Assembly: GCA_017394885.1 (NCBI GenBank)
Contig: JAFPWO010000022.1
Location: forward strand, 79,410-143,409
Direction of reading: 5' to 3'
From: Lachnospiraceae bacterium
GTDB taxonomy: Bacteria > Bacillota > Clostridia > Lachnospirales > Lachnospiraceae
DNA: 64,000 nt
Made by a program: the position numbers and the translations under genes. Positions 34,349 to 42,336 of the stretch are shown one piece after another (position 1 is the stretch's first letter; each line of letters begins with the position of its first letter). The notes below the pieces were generated by a model. That model made no database searches. It saw only the letters and a list, made by a program, of their open reading frames with translations, and was not told where the DNA came from.

Positions 34349-35371
34349 TTATTCCTCCACTTTCCGGCAGGAGCTGCGAATGACCAGATCCGGTTCGATC
34401 AGACGGTGCTTCTTTTCTGTTTCCGGTACGCGCAGCCTCTCCAGCAGCATATCCACACCGGCTTCAGCCATCTCCCGTTCCGGCTGATTGATCGTCGTTA
34501 AATCGATCCGCGGCAGCGCGCTGAAAGAAATATTGTCAAACCCCATCAGGGAAAAATCTTCGGGAATTCGAAGGCCCGCTTCATCCGCGGCTTTCATCAC
34601 CCCGATCGCCAGGGAATCCGAAGCGCAGAAAATGGCGCTGTGCCGGAGGTTTTCGCAGAAATACTCCCGGGCCAGTGTATAGCCGGCGTCCACCGAACTG
34701 CGTTCAAACGGGCTGTCCAGCATGTCGGCATCAAGGCCCAGCTCGCGGCATGCCTGCCGATATCCCTCCGCACGCAGACCGTGGGTCATACTGCCTTTGC
34801 GGTTGCCCAGATACAGGATGCGGCGATGTCCGAGTTCGTAGAGATATTCCACGCCGATTCGGGTCCCGCGCGTATTGTCGACGGAGACATAGGAATCCGG
34901 CGTTTCCCTTAAGTTTTCGCCGAGGATAACGACCGGGACCTGTGCGAAATACGCTTCCAGCCCTTTGTAGGATTCCACGCCGGACGGAAGGAAAATGATC
35001 CCGTCCGCCTGCCGTCCGATCAGCAGTTCAAAGGCCTGCCTTTCCAGCCGCGGTTCATAGGAGGTATTGCAGACCATGAGATCATAACCGGCCCGGCGCA
35101 GGCGCGTCTCGATACAGTCTGCCAGCTCGCTCATGAAAAAGTTATTGATGCTCGGCATGATCAGCCCGATGATCTGGGAGCGCCGCATGACCATGGCCCG
35201 GGCGATGGAGTTGGGCATATAGCCCATTTCCCGGCAGATCGCGTCGATCCGCTGCCTGGTCTCCTCGCTGATCTCGGGTGAACCGGACAGCGCGCGGGAA
35301 ACCGTCGCGTAGGAAACGCCCACCACGCGGGCCACATCCTTGATGGTTACTCTTTTTTTAGCGCTTTCCAT
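34349..35371 (-). CDS. LacI-family transcriptional regulator
   Basis: A 340-residue regulator. The N-terminal helix-turn-helix is VTIKDVARVVGVSYATVSRALSG followed by the hinge helix PNSIARAMV. The remaining ~270 residues are a periplasmic-binding-protein-like effector domain (IIGLIMPSINNFFMSEL, DGIIFLPSG, GFDNISFS). The start at 35371 follows GGGAGGG and places the DNA-binding domain at the N-terminus. The gene lies between two divergent catabolic units. Its presumed operators at 33324, 35447 and 35592 overlap or follow their promoters and its own, so it is probably an autoregulated repressor relieved by the pathway substrate or an intermediate. Confidence 0.9.
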   Translation of the reverse strand: MESAKKRVTIKDVARVVGVSYATVSRALSGSPEISEETRQRIDAICREMGYMPNSIARAMVMRRSQIIGLIMPSINNFFMSELADCIETRLRRAGYDLMVCNTSYEPRLERQAFELLIGRQADGIIFLPSGVESYKGLEAYFAQVPVVILGENLRETPDSYVSVDNTRGTRIGVEYLYELGHRRILYLGNRKGSMTHGLRAEGYRQACRELGLDADMLDSPFERSSVDAGYTLAREYFCENLRHSAIFCASDSLAIGVMKAADEAGLRIPEDFSLMGFDNISFSALPRIDLTTINQPEREMAEAGVDMLLERLRVPETEKKHRLIEPDLVIRSSCRKVEE

Positions 35372-35446
35372 GAAACCCTCCCGGATCATGACAGATGAGA
35401 TGAACGGCTGTTGATATCCTGTCATTCAGAATAATTGTAATATCAC

Positions 35447-35460
35447 TGCAAACGTTTCCG
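35447..35460. promoter_or_regulatory. LacI-type operator upstream of lacI
   Basis: TGCAAACGTTTCCG lies 76 bases before the lacI start, next to a possible minus-strand -10 box (TACAAT at 35434-35439). It shares GCAAACGTTT with the sites at 33324 and 35592, suggesting autoregulation. Confidence 0.65.
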
Positions 35461-35556
35461 ACAAAAAAAGAATACGCGATGTTTCCGTAAATGTCAATCT
35501 TTTCCTTTTCCCCCGCAGCCGTATGATAAAAATGTTGAAAGGACGGGATTTTTTAC

Positions 35557-35585
35557 TTGACAAACCGCAATAATTTCTTTATACT
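35557..35585 (+). promoter_or_regulatory. Strong sigma-A-type promoter of the plus-strand catabolic operon
   Basis: TTGACA (35557-35562) and TATACT (35580-35585) are 17 bases apart, almost perfect consensus. The operator at 35592-35605 covers the expected transcription start. No other clear promoter is seen before 50366, so this promoter may drive about 15 kb. Confidence 0.82.
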
Positions 35586-35591
35586 TATTTA

Positions 35592-35605
35592 CGCAAACGT
35601 TTCCG
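35592..35605. promoter_or_regulatory. LacI-type operator over the operon start site
   Basis: CGCAAACGTTTCCG begins seven bases after the -10 box, so repressor binding would directly occlude the transcription start of the plus-strand operon. It shares GCAAACGTTT with the other two sites. Confidence 0.75.
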
Positions 35606-35638
35606 AAACCCGTACGCACAATTTAACGAGGTTGTCTG

Positions 35639-36403
35639 ATGATCACTGCGCTTCTGTTCGATATCGGAGGGACTTTACACACGGTGGAAAACTCCCCGGC
35701 GCTTCGCGTACGTTTTGCCGAGCGTCTTCTGACCCGTCTTTCCCTGTACGGAATCCATCTGAATACCGATCCGCAGGCCCTGGCCGCTTCCCTTCATGAG
35801 AATGCAGAGTTTTATAAACACGAAAGCGAAAAAACGCTTCGTGAGCTTCCCTGTCCCCGCATCTGGAATGAATACTACCTCAGAGAGTTCGGGCTGGGGG
35901 AAAAAGTGCTGGCTCCGATCGCCGAAGAACTGAGTTTCCTTTTTGATTATGAACGGGTCGTGAACCTCCGCCGTCCCCGCCTTCGGGAAACGATGGAGGA
36001 ACTGCATGAAATGGGCCTGCATTTAGGAATCATTTCCAACATTATCTCCACCTCCTTTGTTCCGCATATCCTTAAGGAATACGGGATCGATCCACTGATG
36101 GAGTGTGTCGTGATGTCCAGCACCTGCGGGATCCGCAAGCCGGACGCCGCTATTTTTAAAATCGCCATGGAGCATCTCGCCGTCGCCCCGGAAGAGACCG
36201 CCTATGTGGGCGATACACTCTCCCGGGACGTTCTCGGCAGCCGCAACGCCGGACTTGCCCTGGCCATCCGGATCGGCAATCCGGCCGCGGCCCACCGGGA
36301 CAGCGGCTTATCTCCCGAAGGAATCCTGAAGCCGGATTATCAGATCCGGGAACTGTATGAAATACCCGATATTATCCGCGAATACAACCGAACTCATACG
36401 TAA
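35639..36403 (+). CDS. HAD-superfamily protein with DxGGT motif I (first of four in tandem)
   Basis: A 254-residue subclass I HAD protein. Motif I is FDIGGTL (nucleophile D8, Gly at the acid/base position), motif II IISN, motif III K in IRKPDAA, motif IV YVGDTLSRD. It resembles the importer-linked HAD protein at 32536 most closely: both share the GDTLSRDV stretch and a similar ELP/ELK-x-x-x-IW segment in the cap. It is the first gene of the LacI-controlled operon, 34 bases after the operator. It probably removes a phosphate from a pathway compound, but the altered motif I leaves activity uncertain. Confidence 0.8.
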   Translation: MITALLFDIGGTLHTVENSPALRVRFAERLLTRLSLYGIHLNTDPQALAASLHENAEFYKHESEKTLRELPCPRIWNEYYLREFGLGEKVLAPIAEELSFLFDYERVVNLRRPRLRETMEELHEMGLHLGIISNIISTSFVPHILKEYGIDPLMECVVMSSTCGIRKPDAAIFKIAMEHLAVAPEETAYVGDTLSRDVLGSRNAGLALAIRIGNPAAAHRDSGLSPEGILKPDYQIRELYEIPDIIREYNRTHT

Positions 36404-36414
36404 GGAGAAAAAAC

Positions 36415-37137
36415 ATGGTCGATACGATTTTCTTTGACGTTGGAAACACCCTGCGAATTGTTATTAAGGATAAAGAGTTTTCCGAAGCCGCCGAGGATGA
36501 ACTGATGCGGCTGGTCGGCGCGTCCGAACCGAAAGAAGTCTTCTTCGAAAAGCTGGAAGCCCGCTGGAAAAAATACCGAAAGGAAGCCAAAAAGACCTGG
36601 ATCGACGCCGGGGAGATGGAGCTGTGGAACCAGCACCTGCTGCCGGATTACGATCCGGAGCTGGTCTGTAAGCATGCGGGCCGCCTGACCAGGCTCTGGC
36701 GCGACCATGACGGCCGCCGCGTCCCGCGCGAGGACGTAAAAGACACGCTGATCGAACTCGATCGCCGCGGCTATACGCTGGGCATCATTGCCAATACGAT
36801 CACGGAGACCGAGATCCCCGACTGGATGGTCACGGACGGCGTGGCCCATTATTTCAAAGCCGTGATCCTCTCCTCCAAGGTCCGCATCCGCAAGCCTGAT
36901 CCGGCCATCTACCATCTTGCCTGCCGGGCCATCGGCAAAAAAGAAGAAAACTGCGCCTACGTGGGCGATAATCCGATCCGTGACGTACAGGGCACGCGTG
37001 ACGCGGGCTTCGGGATGATGATCCGCATCGACGAGCCGGATACGCTGGTCAACGAACCGCAGGAAATCACCCTGCACCCGGACGTTACGATCACCAGGAT
37101 CTCCGAGCTGCTGGACATCTTCCCGCCGCTTCACTGA
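36415..37137 (+). CDS. HAD-superfamily protein with altered motifs I and II (second in tandem)
   Basis: A 240-residue HAD protein. Motif I is FDVGNTL, again without the second Asp, and motif II reads IIANT, where the conserved Ser/Thr is Ala. Motifs III (RKPDPA) and IV (VGDNPIRD) are intact. This is the most altered of the set and may be a poor catalyst, a regulatory subunit or a specialised enzyme. An AAGGAGAA site precedes the ATG, 11 bases after the previous gene. Confidence 0.78.
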   Translation: MVDTIFFDVGNTLRIVIKDKEFSEAAEDELMRLVGASEPKEVFFEKLEARWKKYRKEAKKTWIDAGEMELWNQHLLPDYDPELVCKHAGRLTRLWRDHDGRRVPREDVKDTLIELDRRGYTLGIIANTITETEIPDWMVTDGVAHYFKAVILSSKVRIRKPDPAIYHLACRAIGKKEENCAYVGDNPIRDVQGTRDAGFGMMIRIDEPDTLVNEPQEITLHPDVTITRISELLDIFPPLH

Positions 37138-37150
37138 AAGAAGGAACGCT

Positions 37151-37912
37151 ATGGAAAGAGAATTTGATGCGATTTTTTATGATCTGGGCGGTACGCTCCG
37201 TTTGGTGGAACGGGACGCGGCCTTTGAGGCCGAGGCCCGCCGCAGGATCGCCGAGATGTGCGGCGAGAAGGGCGATCCCGATGAATTCTGCAAGTTTCTC
37301 GACTACCGCTACGCGGGCTACCGCAAATGGTGTTTCGAGACCATGAAGGAAGCCCCGGAAGAAGAACTCTGGACGAAATGGCTCGCGCCGGAGTACGACC
37401 GCGAACTCATCAAAAAGAACGCCATCGAGCTGACGATCGAATACCGCAACAAGGACGGCCGCCGCGTGGTAGCCCCGAACGGCGCGCAATCGATCAAAGA
37501 CCTGTACGCGAACGGCTACAAGCTCGGCATCATCAGCAACCTGGTCACCTCGCAGGAGATCCCGCGCTGGCTGGAAGCGGATGACCTGGGCAAATATTTC
37601 GGCGCCGTGCTGCTCTCCTGCGTCGAGGGCATCCGTAAACCGGATCCGGCTATCTCCGAAAAAGCCTGCCGCCTGCTCGGCGTAACCCCTGAGCGCTGCG
37701 TCTATATCGGCGACAACCTGAACCGCGACGTGGAAGGCACGCGCCTGGCCGGCTTCGGCATGTTCATCCTGTATACCACACCGGAAAAGCTGGCGAAGGA
37801 AAAGATCACGGACGAGAACCGCCCGGACGCCATTATCTACGATTTCAACGAGCTGAAAGAACTCTTCCCGGCCGCGCCGCACGTGGCCTGGGACAAGGTA
37901 AGGAGGGTCTGA
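37151..37912 (+). CDS. HAD-superfamily protein with DxGGT motif I (third in tandem)
   Basis: A 253-residue HAD protein. Motif I is FYDLGGTL (nucleophile D11), motif II IISN, motif III IRKPDPA and motif IV YIGDNLNRD. The cap region shares YRKWCFETMKEAPEEELWTKWLAPE with the next paralogue's YREWALRFMCEAPEKLLW pattern, so these two are the closest pair in the tandem array. It ends one base before the next gene's ATG. Confidence 0.78.
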   Translation: MEREFDAIFYDLGGTLRLVERDAAFEAEARRRIAEMCGEKGDPDEFCKFLDYRYAGYRKWCFETMKEAPEEELWTKWLAPEYDRELIKKNAIELTIEYRNKDGRRVVAPNGAQSIKDLYANGYKLGIISNLVTSQEIPRWLEADDLGKYFGAVLLSCVEGIRKPDPAISEKACRLLGVTPERCVYIGDNLNRDVEGTRLAGFGMFILYTTPEKLAKEKITDENRPDAIIYDFNELKELFPAAPHVAWDKVRRV

Positions 37913-37913
37913 T

Positions 37914-38669
37914 ATGGAGAACATCCGGGCCATCTTTCTGGATCTGGGCGGCACCTTCCGCATTGTGGAGGACAACGAGCCCTTCTATCGCGCGGCCAGA
38001 GCTCGCATCGCGGAGATCTGCCAGACCGACATGGATCCCGACGAATACTATGACTTTTTGAATAAACGCTACGACGTCTACCGCGAGTGGGCGCTGCGCT
38101 TTATGTGTGAAGCCCCGGAGAAGCTCCTCTGGACCCGCTGGCTCGTACCGGAGCTGGGCCGGGACTATGTGGAGGAAAATGCCGTGGAGCTGACCTATCA
38201 GTTCCGCCGCGCCAAAGGCGAGCGCGTGGTCGTGCCCGGCGGTATCGAGACGGTAAAAGAGCTGAACCGGCGCGGCTATAAAGTCGGTATCATCAGCGAC
38301 CTGATCGGGACCATTGAGATCGACGAGTGGCTGGATAAGGACGGCATCCGAGACCTTTTCTGCACCGTGCAGCAGTCGTCCGTGACGATGCTCCGCAAGC
38401 CCCATCCGGCCATTTATTTCCTCGCGCTCGAGGCGTCCGGCGTGCGGCCGGAGGAAAGCGTTTTCGTGGGCGATAACCTGAAGCGCGATATCCTCGGCGC
38501 AAAGCAGACCGGCTTTGCCGGCACCGTCGCGGCGGATTATCCCGGCGGCCTGCCCATGAAGTTTAACGAGGAAAATAAGCCCGACTGCTTCATCCATCAC
38601 TTTGAAGAACTCTTGGATCTGTTCCCCGGCGAAGGGCGGTTTCTTCCCGAGAACGGGGAGAGGAGGTAA
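37914..38669 (+). CDS. HAD-superfamily protein with DxGGT motif I (fourth in tandem)
   Basis: A 251-residue HAD protein. Motif I is FLDLGGTF (nucleophile D10), motif II IISD, motif III LRKPHPA and motif IV FVGDNLKRD. It is closest to the preceding gene. A GGAGG site lies before the ATG and the phosphoglycerate mutase gene follows three bases after the stop. Four adjacent paralogues with graded differences in the cap suggest stepwise action on several positions of one substrate or on several intermediates (inference). Confidence 0.78.
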   Translation: MENIRAIFLDLGGTFRIVEDNEPFYRAARARIAEICQTDMDPDEYYDFLNKRYDVYREWALRFMCEAPEKLLWTRWLVPELGRDYVEENAVELTYQFRRAKGERVVVPGGIETVKELNRRGYKVGIISDLIGTIEIDEWLDKDGIRDLFCTVQQSSVTMLRKPHPAIYFLALEASGVRPEESVFVGDNLKRDILGAKQTGFAGTVAADYPGGLPMKFNEENKPDCFIHHFEELLDLFPGEGRFLPENGERR

Positions 38670-38672
38670 AGT

Positions 38673-40235
38673 ATGAGCGGATATAAAAAGGCCGGCGGTG
38701 AAGCGCTGGCCCGGGCCGTGGAAAAAGTTTACGAAAGCGGAAAACTTGATTACCATCTGGAGCCGTTAAATCTATGGGAAGACGGGGCTCCCGTCGGGAC
38801 CGTAAAGCCCGGCGACGGCGTCATCTTCTGCTGCCGCCGTGGGGAACGCGAAGTCGAGCTGACCGACGCCTTCACCGATCCGGCTTTCACCGGCTTTGCC
38901 CGGGAAAAGATCGATCCGCTGGATTTTGTGATCCTGACGATGTATCACGAAAAATACACCTACCTGCCGATCGCGTTCGCGCCTTCCAAAGTGCAGAAAG
39001 GCCTTGCAGAGGTGCTTTCCGAAGCCGGGAAGACCCAGCTGCACCTGGCGGAGAGCGAAAAGTACGCGCACGTCACCTTCTTCTTTAACGGCGGGAACCA
39101 GACGCCGTTTGAAGGTGAAGACGATATCCGCATTCCTTCCCCGAAGGGCGTCTCCTTCGATACCGTACCCGAGCTCAGCCTGCCGAAAGTTGCCAAAACG
39201 CTTGCGGACGGCCTGCGCAAAGGCTACGATTTTATTGTGACCAACTTCGCGAACGGCGACGTGATCGGCCATACATCCAGTGATGAAGCGAAGAAGAAAG
39301 CCGTCGTCGCCATCGACAAATACGTCGGTGAAACACTGAAAGTCGCCCGAGAAGAAGGCTATACGGTCTTCGTGACCGCCGACCACGGCAATATCGAGAC
39401 CCTGCACACCGGTGACGGCGGGCCGCATGTCGCGCATACGACCAATCTGGTCGCGATCAGCGCCGTGGGCGAGGGCATCCGGAGACAGACGAACCGCGGG
39501 AAGCTCTGCGACGTCGCACCGACCGTCCTGGCCGCCATGGGGCTGGAAAAGCCCGCAGAGATGACCGGCTCGCCGCTTTTCTCTTTTGAAAAGACCGGCA
39601 AGGTCCTGCTGCTGATCCTGGACGGCTGGGGCCTGGATTCCCCGACGAAGGACAATCCGCTGGCGACCGAACCTATGCCGGTGTGGAACGCGCTGGTGAG
39701 TGAAAATCCGACCGCGCAGCTGGACGCCTCCGGTCCCGCCGTCGGCCTTGCGGAAGGCAAGACCGGCAATTCCGAAGCCGGCCATATCAATTTAGGCTCC
39801 GGCCGCGTAGTGCTGCAGGACGACGTCCGCCTGGACAACGCGATGAAGGACGGCTCCTTCTATGAAAACCCGGTCTTCCTGAAGACGATCCGGGACGTTA
39901 AGGAGCGCGGCGGCGCGCTTCACGTGATCGGCCTGCTGACGAAAAAATCTTCGCACGGCTCGGTGGATTACCCTCTGGCCGTCCTGAAAATGGCTGAAAA
40001 AGAAGGCTTGAAAGACGTTTTCGTCCATGTGATCTTTGACGGCCGCTCCACACAGCCCGGCAGCGCGCCGTCGCTGCTTCGCGAGTTCGGAGAGCAGATC
40101 CAGGATATCGGCACAGGGACCATCGTCAGCGGCGTCGGCCGCGGCGTTGCCCTGGACCGCGACCAGAACTGGGCCAAAGTCGAAAGAGCTTACCTTTCCC
40201 TGACCGAGGGTAAAGGTGAAACATACGAAGAATAA
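38673..40235 (+). CDS. Circularly permuted 2,3-bisphosphoglycerate-independent phosphoglycerate mutase
   Basis: A 520-residue protein carrying all of an iPGM (GpmI) but in swapped order. Residues 1-305 match the second half of GpmI (PGDGVIFCC, AFTDPAFTGFARE, EKYAHVTFFFNGG, DVIGHT, TADHGN, HVAHTTN, DVAPTVLAAMGL, EMTG). Residues 309-520 match its first half (VLLLILDGWGL, KTGNSEAGHINLGSGRVV, GALHVIGLL, FDGRSTQPGSA, VERAYLSL). The new ends lie in the phosphotransferase domain, after the ERAY helix, and the old ends are joined by a short FSFEKTG linker. The manganese and catalytic residues are kept: D317, nucleophile S367, D196, H200, D237, H238, H255. It should interconvert 3- and 2-phosphoglycerate. 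It starts three bases after the last HAD gene. Confidence 0.88.
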   Translation: MSGYKKAGGEALARAVEKVYESGKLDYHLEPLNLWEDGAPVGTVKPGDGVIFCCRRGEREVELTDAFTDPAFTGFAREKIDPLDFVILTMYHEKYTYLPIAFAPSKVQKGLAEVLSEAGKTQLHLAESEKYAHVTFFFNGGNQTPFEGEDDIRIPSPKGVSFDTVPELSLPKVAKTLADGLRKGYDFIVTNFANGDVIGHTSSDEAKKKAVVAIDKYVGETLKVAREEGYTVFVTADHGNIETLHTGDGGPHVAHTTNLVAISAVGEGIRRQTNRGKLCDVAPTVLAAMGLEKPAEMTGSPLFSFEKTGKVLLLILDGWGLDSPTKDNPLATEPMPVWNALVSENPTAQLDASGPAVGLAEGKTGNSEAGHINLGSGRVVLQDDVRLDNAMKDGSFYENPVFLKTIRDVKERGGALHVIGLLTKKSSHGSVDYPLAVLKMAEKEGLKDVFVHVIFDGRSTQPGSAPSLLREFGEQIQDIGTGTIVSGVGRGVALDRDQNWAKVERAYLSLTEGKGETYEE

Positions 40236-40246
40236 GGAGAATTTGC

Positions 40247-41263
40247 ATGATCAACGTAGGTATCATCGGGGCGGGTCGCATTGGCCAGGTCCACATGAAG
40301 AGCATTATGACCGGCGTACCGGACGCGAAAGTCCTGGCCGTCGCCGATCCGTATATGAAGCCGGAAGTCGCCGCGTGGCTGGAAAACGTCGGCGTGGAGA
40401 CGATCACGAAGGACTACCGCGAGATCCTCACGGATCCGCGCATCGACGCGGTCCTGATCTGCGCCTCCACCGACCAGCACGCCCCGCTGTCCATCGAAGC
40501 GATTCAGGCCGGCAAGCACGTATTCTGCGAAAAGCCGGTGGATCACTCATTGGAACGTATCGAGGAAGTCAAAGCTGCGCTTTTAGCTTCTCCGAAGAAG
40601 ATCAAATACCAGGTCGGCTTCAACCGCCGCTTTGACCACAACTACCGCGCGATGCGGAAGGCTGTGGAAGACGGAAAGATCGGCGTACCGGAGTTCATCC
40701 GCATCAGTTCCCGCGATCCCGAACCGCCTTCTCCCGCGTATGTGGCCGTCTCCGGCGGGATCTTCCTGGATATGATGATCCACGATCTGGATATGCTGCG
40801 CTATCTTTCCGGCAGTGAAGTGACCGAGCTCACCGCCTACGGCGCGAACCTGGTGGATCCGGCCATCGGCGAAGCCGGCGACGTGGATACCGTGGTCATC
40901 TCCGCAAAACTCGATAACGGCGCGCTCGCGGCGATCGACGGCTGCCGCAAGGCGGTCTACGGCTACGATCAGCGCGGCGAGGTCTTCGGCTCCAAAGGCT
41001 GCATCATGAGCAGCAACGACGCCGCGAACAATACCGTCCTGTCCACTGCGGACGGGATCCTTTCCGAAAAACCGCTCTGGTTCTTCCTGGAGCGCTATAT
41101 GGGAGCCTATCAGGCTGAGATCAGGAGTTTTATCGACTGCATCGTGAACGATACCGAGCCCGAGGTGGGCATCGAGGACGGCCTTATCTCCGTGAAGCTG
41201 GCGATCGCCTGCAAGAAGTCCATGGATGAGAACCGTCCCGTGAAATTAGATGAGATCCGGTAA
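40247..41263 (+). CDS. iolG: Gfo/Idh/MocA-family dehydrogenase, inositol 2-dehydrogenase-like
   Basis: A 338-residue NAD(P)-dependent dehydrogenase. The Rossmann motif GAGRIG is at 8-13, the catalytic Lys is in EKP (95-97), and D175, H179 and D180 in FLDMMIHDLD match the IolG catalytic triad region. IolG oxidises myo-inositol to scyllo-inosose, the first step of inositol breakdown. The length and the AYVAVSGGIFLDMMIHD stretch fit IolG well, and iolE, iolD and iolB lie downstream, though other polyols are possible for this family. An AAGGAG site precedes the ATG. Confidence 0.85.
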   Translation: MINVGIIGAGRIGQVHMKSIMTGVPDAKVLAVADPYMKPEVAAWLENVGVETITKDYREILTDPRIDAVLICASTDQHAPLSIEAIQAGKHVFCEKPVDHSLERIEEVKAALLASPKKIKYQVGFNRRFDHNYRAMRKAVEDGKIGVPEFIRISSRDPEPPSPAYVAVSGGIFLDMMIHDLDMLRYLSGSEVTELTAYGANLVDPAIGEAGDVDTVVISAKLDNGALAAIDGCRKAVYGYDQRGEVFGSKGCIMSSNDAANNTVLSTADGILSEKPLWFFLERYMGAYQAEIRSFIDCIVNDTEPEVGIEDGLISVKLAIACKKSMDENRPVKLDEIR

Positions 41264-41276
41264 GGAGGAAAGAATA

Positions 41277-42326
41277 ATGACGAAAGTGAAAGTCGGCGTC
41301 GCCGGTTACGGCACCATCGGACAGCGCCTCGCGGACGGCGTGGCCCTGCAGGAAGACATGGAACTGGTCGGGATCGCGGATCTCGTCCCTTCCCTTTCGA
41401 TCCGCGCGCTGCGCGAAAACGACATGATCGGCGCGAACAACGTGAAATACGATCTGTACCTGGTGGACGGGGCCGATCCCGCCGCCTTTGAAAAATATGA
41501 TATCCCGGTGGCCGGGAGCTTTGAAGACCTCTGCCAGAAGGTCGATATCATGCTGGATTCCTCCCCGGGCGGCGTCGGCGCGAAAAACAAGCTGATCTAT
41601 GAGAAGCTCGGTGTGAAGGCTGTTTTCCAGGGCGGCGAAGCCAATTCCGTCGCGGACGTTTTCTTCCACGGCTATGCCAACTATGAGAAAGGCGTGGGAA
41701 AGGATTATCTGAAGCTCACCAGCTGCAACACGACCGGCCTGATCCGCGCCGTGGACTGCCTGGACCGCCTGATCCCGGTGGAAAAGGTCGCGATCACGAT
41801 CATCCGCCGCGTGGCCGATCCCGGCGATTATCACCGCGGGCTGACCAACGCTCTGCAGATGGACAAGGCGCCGTCACACCAGGCGCTCGACCTGATGACG
41901 ATCATGCCGCACATCGACGCGACCGGCATCCTGGTGCACACCCCGGTCACGCACGGGCATATCATCACCGTGCTGGTCACCCCGAAGGAAGGCAAGATCA
42001 CGAAGGAGCTCGCGATCGAAGCCTTCCGGAAACACCCGCGCATCCGTACCGTCACGATCGACGAGGGCTTCAAGGGCAACGCTTCGCTGTTCAAGTACGC
42101 CCGCGATCTGGGCAACCGCCGCGGCGATATGTACGAGATCGCAATCTGGGAGGACAGCGTGGTCGAGAGTGGAAACGACATCATGTTCGCGATCAATATC
42201 CCGCAGGAAAGCGTTACGATCCCCGAGACCATGGATGCCGTCCGCGCCGCGATGAAAATGCAGCTGACCTGCGAAGAAGGCACCGCCGAGACCAACAAGT
42301 ACCTGAAGATCGGGCGGTTTAAATAA
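41277..42326 (+). CDS. Type II (archaeal-type) glyceraldehyde-3-phosphate dehydrogenase
   Basis: A 349-residue NAD(P)-dependent phosphorylating GAPDH of the archaeal class, not the usual bacterial GapA class. The nucleotide-binding segment is VGVAGYGTIGQRLAD and the catalytic Cys150 is in TSCNTTGL, the archaeal hallmark. Segments such as ADPGDYHRGLTNAL and the C-terminal NIPQES also fit. It converts glyceraldehyde 3-phosphate to 1,3-bisphosphoglycerate, the substrate of the next gene product. The start at 41277 follows TAAGGAGG. It overlaps no neighbour and lies 13 bases after iolG. Confidence 0.88.
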   Translation: MTKVKVGVAGYGTIGQRLADGVALQEDMELVGIADLVPSLSIRALRENDMIGANNVKYDLYLVDGADPAAFEKYDIPVAGSFEDLCQKVDIMLDSSPGGVGAKNKLIYEKLGVKAVFQGGEANSVADVFFHGYANYEKGVGKDYLKLTSCNTTGLIRAVDCLDRLIPVEKVAITIIRRVADPGDYHRGLTNALQMDKAPSHQALDLMTIMPHIDATGILVHTPVTHGHIITVLVTPKEGKITKELAIEAFRKHPRIRTVTIDEGFKGNASLFKYARDLGNRRGDMYEIAIWEDSVVESGNDIMFAINIPQESVTIPETMDAVRAAMKMQLTCEEGTAETNKYLKIGRFK

Positions 42327-42336
42327 GGAAGGTACC

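Noticed and set aside
38673..40235. Permuted phosphoglycerate mutase as a frameshift, gene fusion or misassembly
   Set aside because: The frame is continuous with a clean junction, no part is duplicated or missing, and flanking gene spacing is normal. Misassembly cannot be fully excluded without reads.
41277..42326. Calling the GAPDH a bacterial GapA or an aspartate-semialdehyde dehydrogenase
   Set aside because: The SCNTTGL active site, the N-terminal nucleotide motif and the adjacent archaeal-type PGK fit the type II enzyme better.
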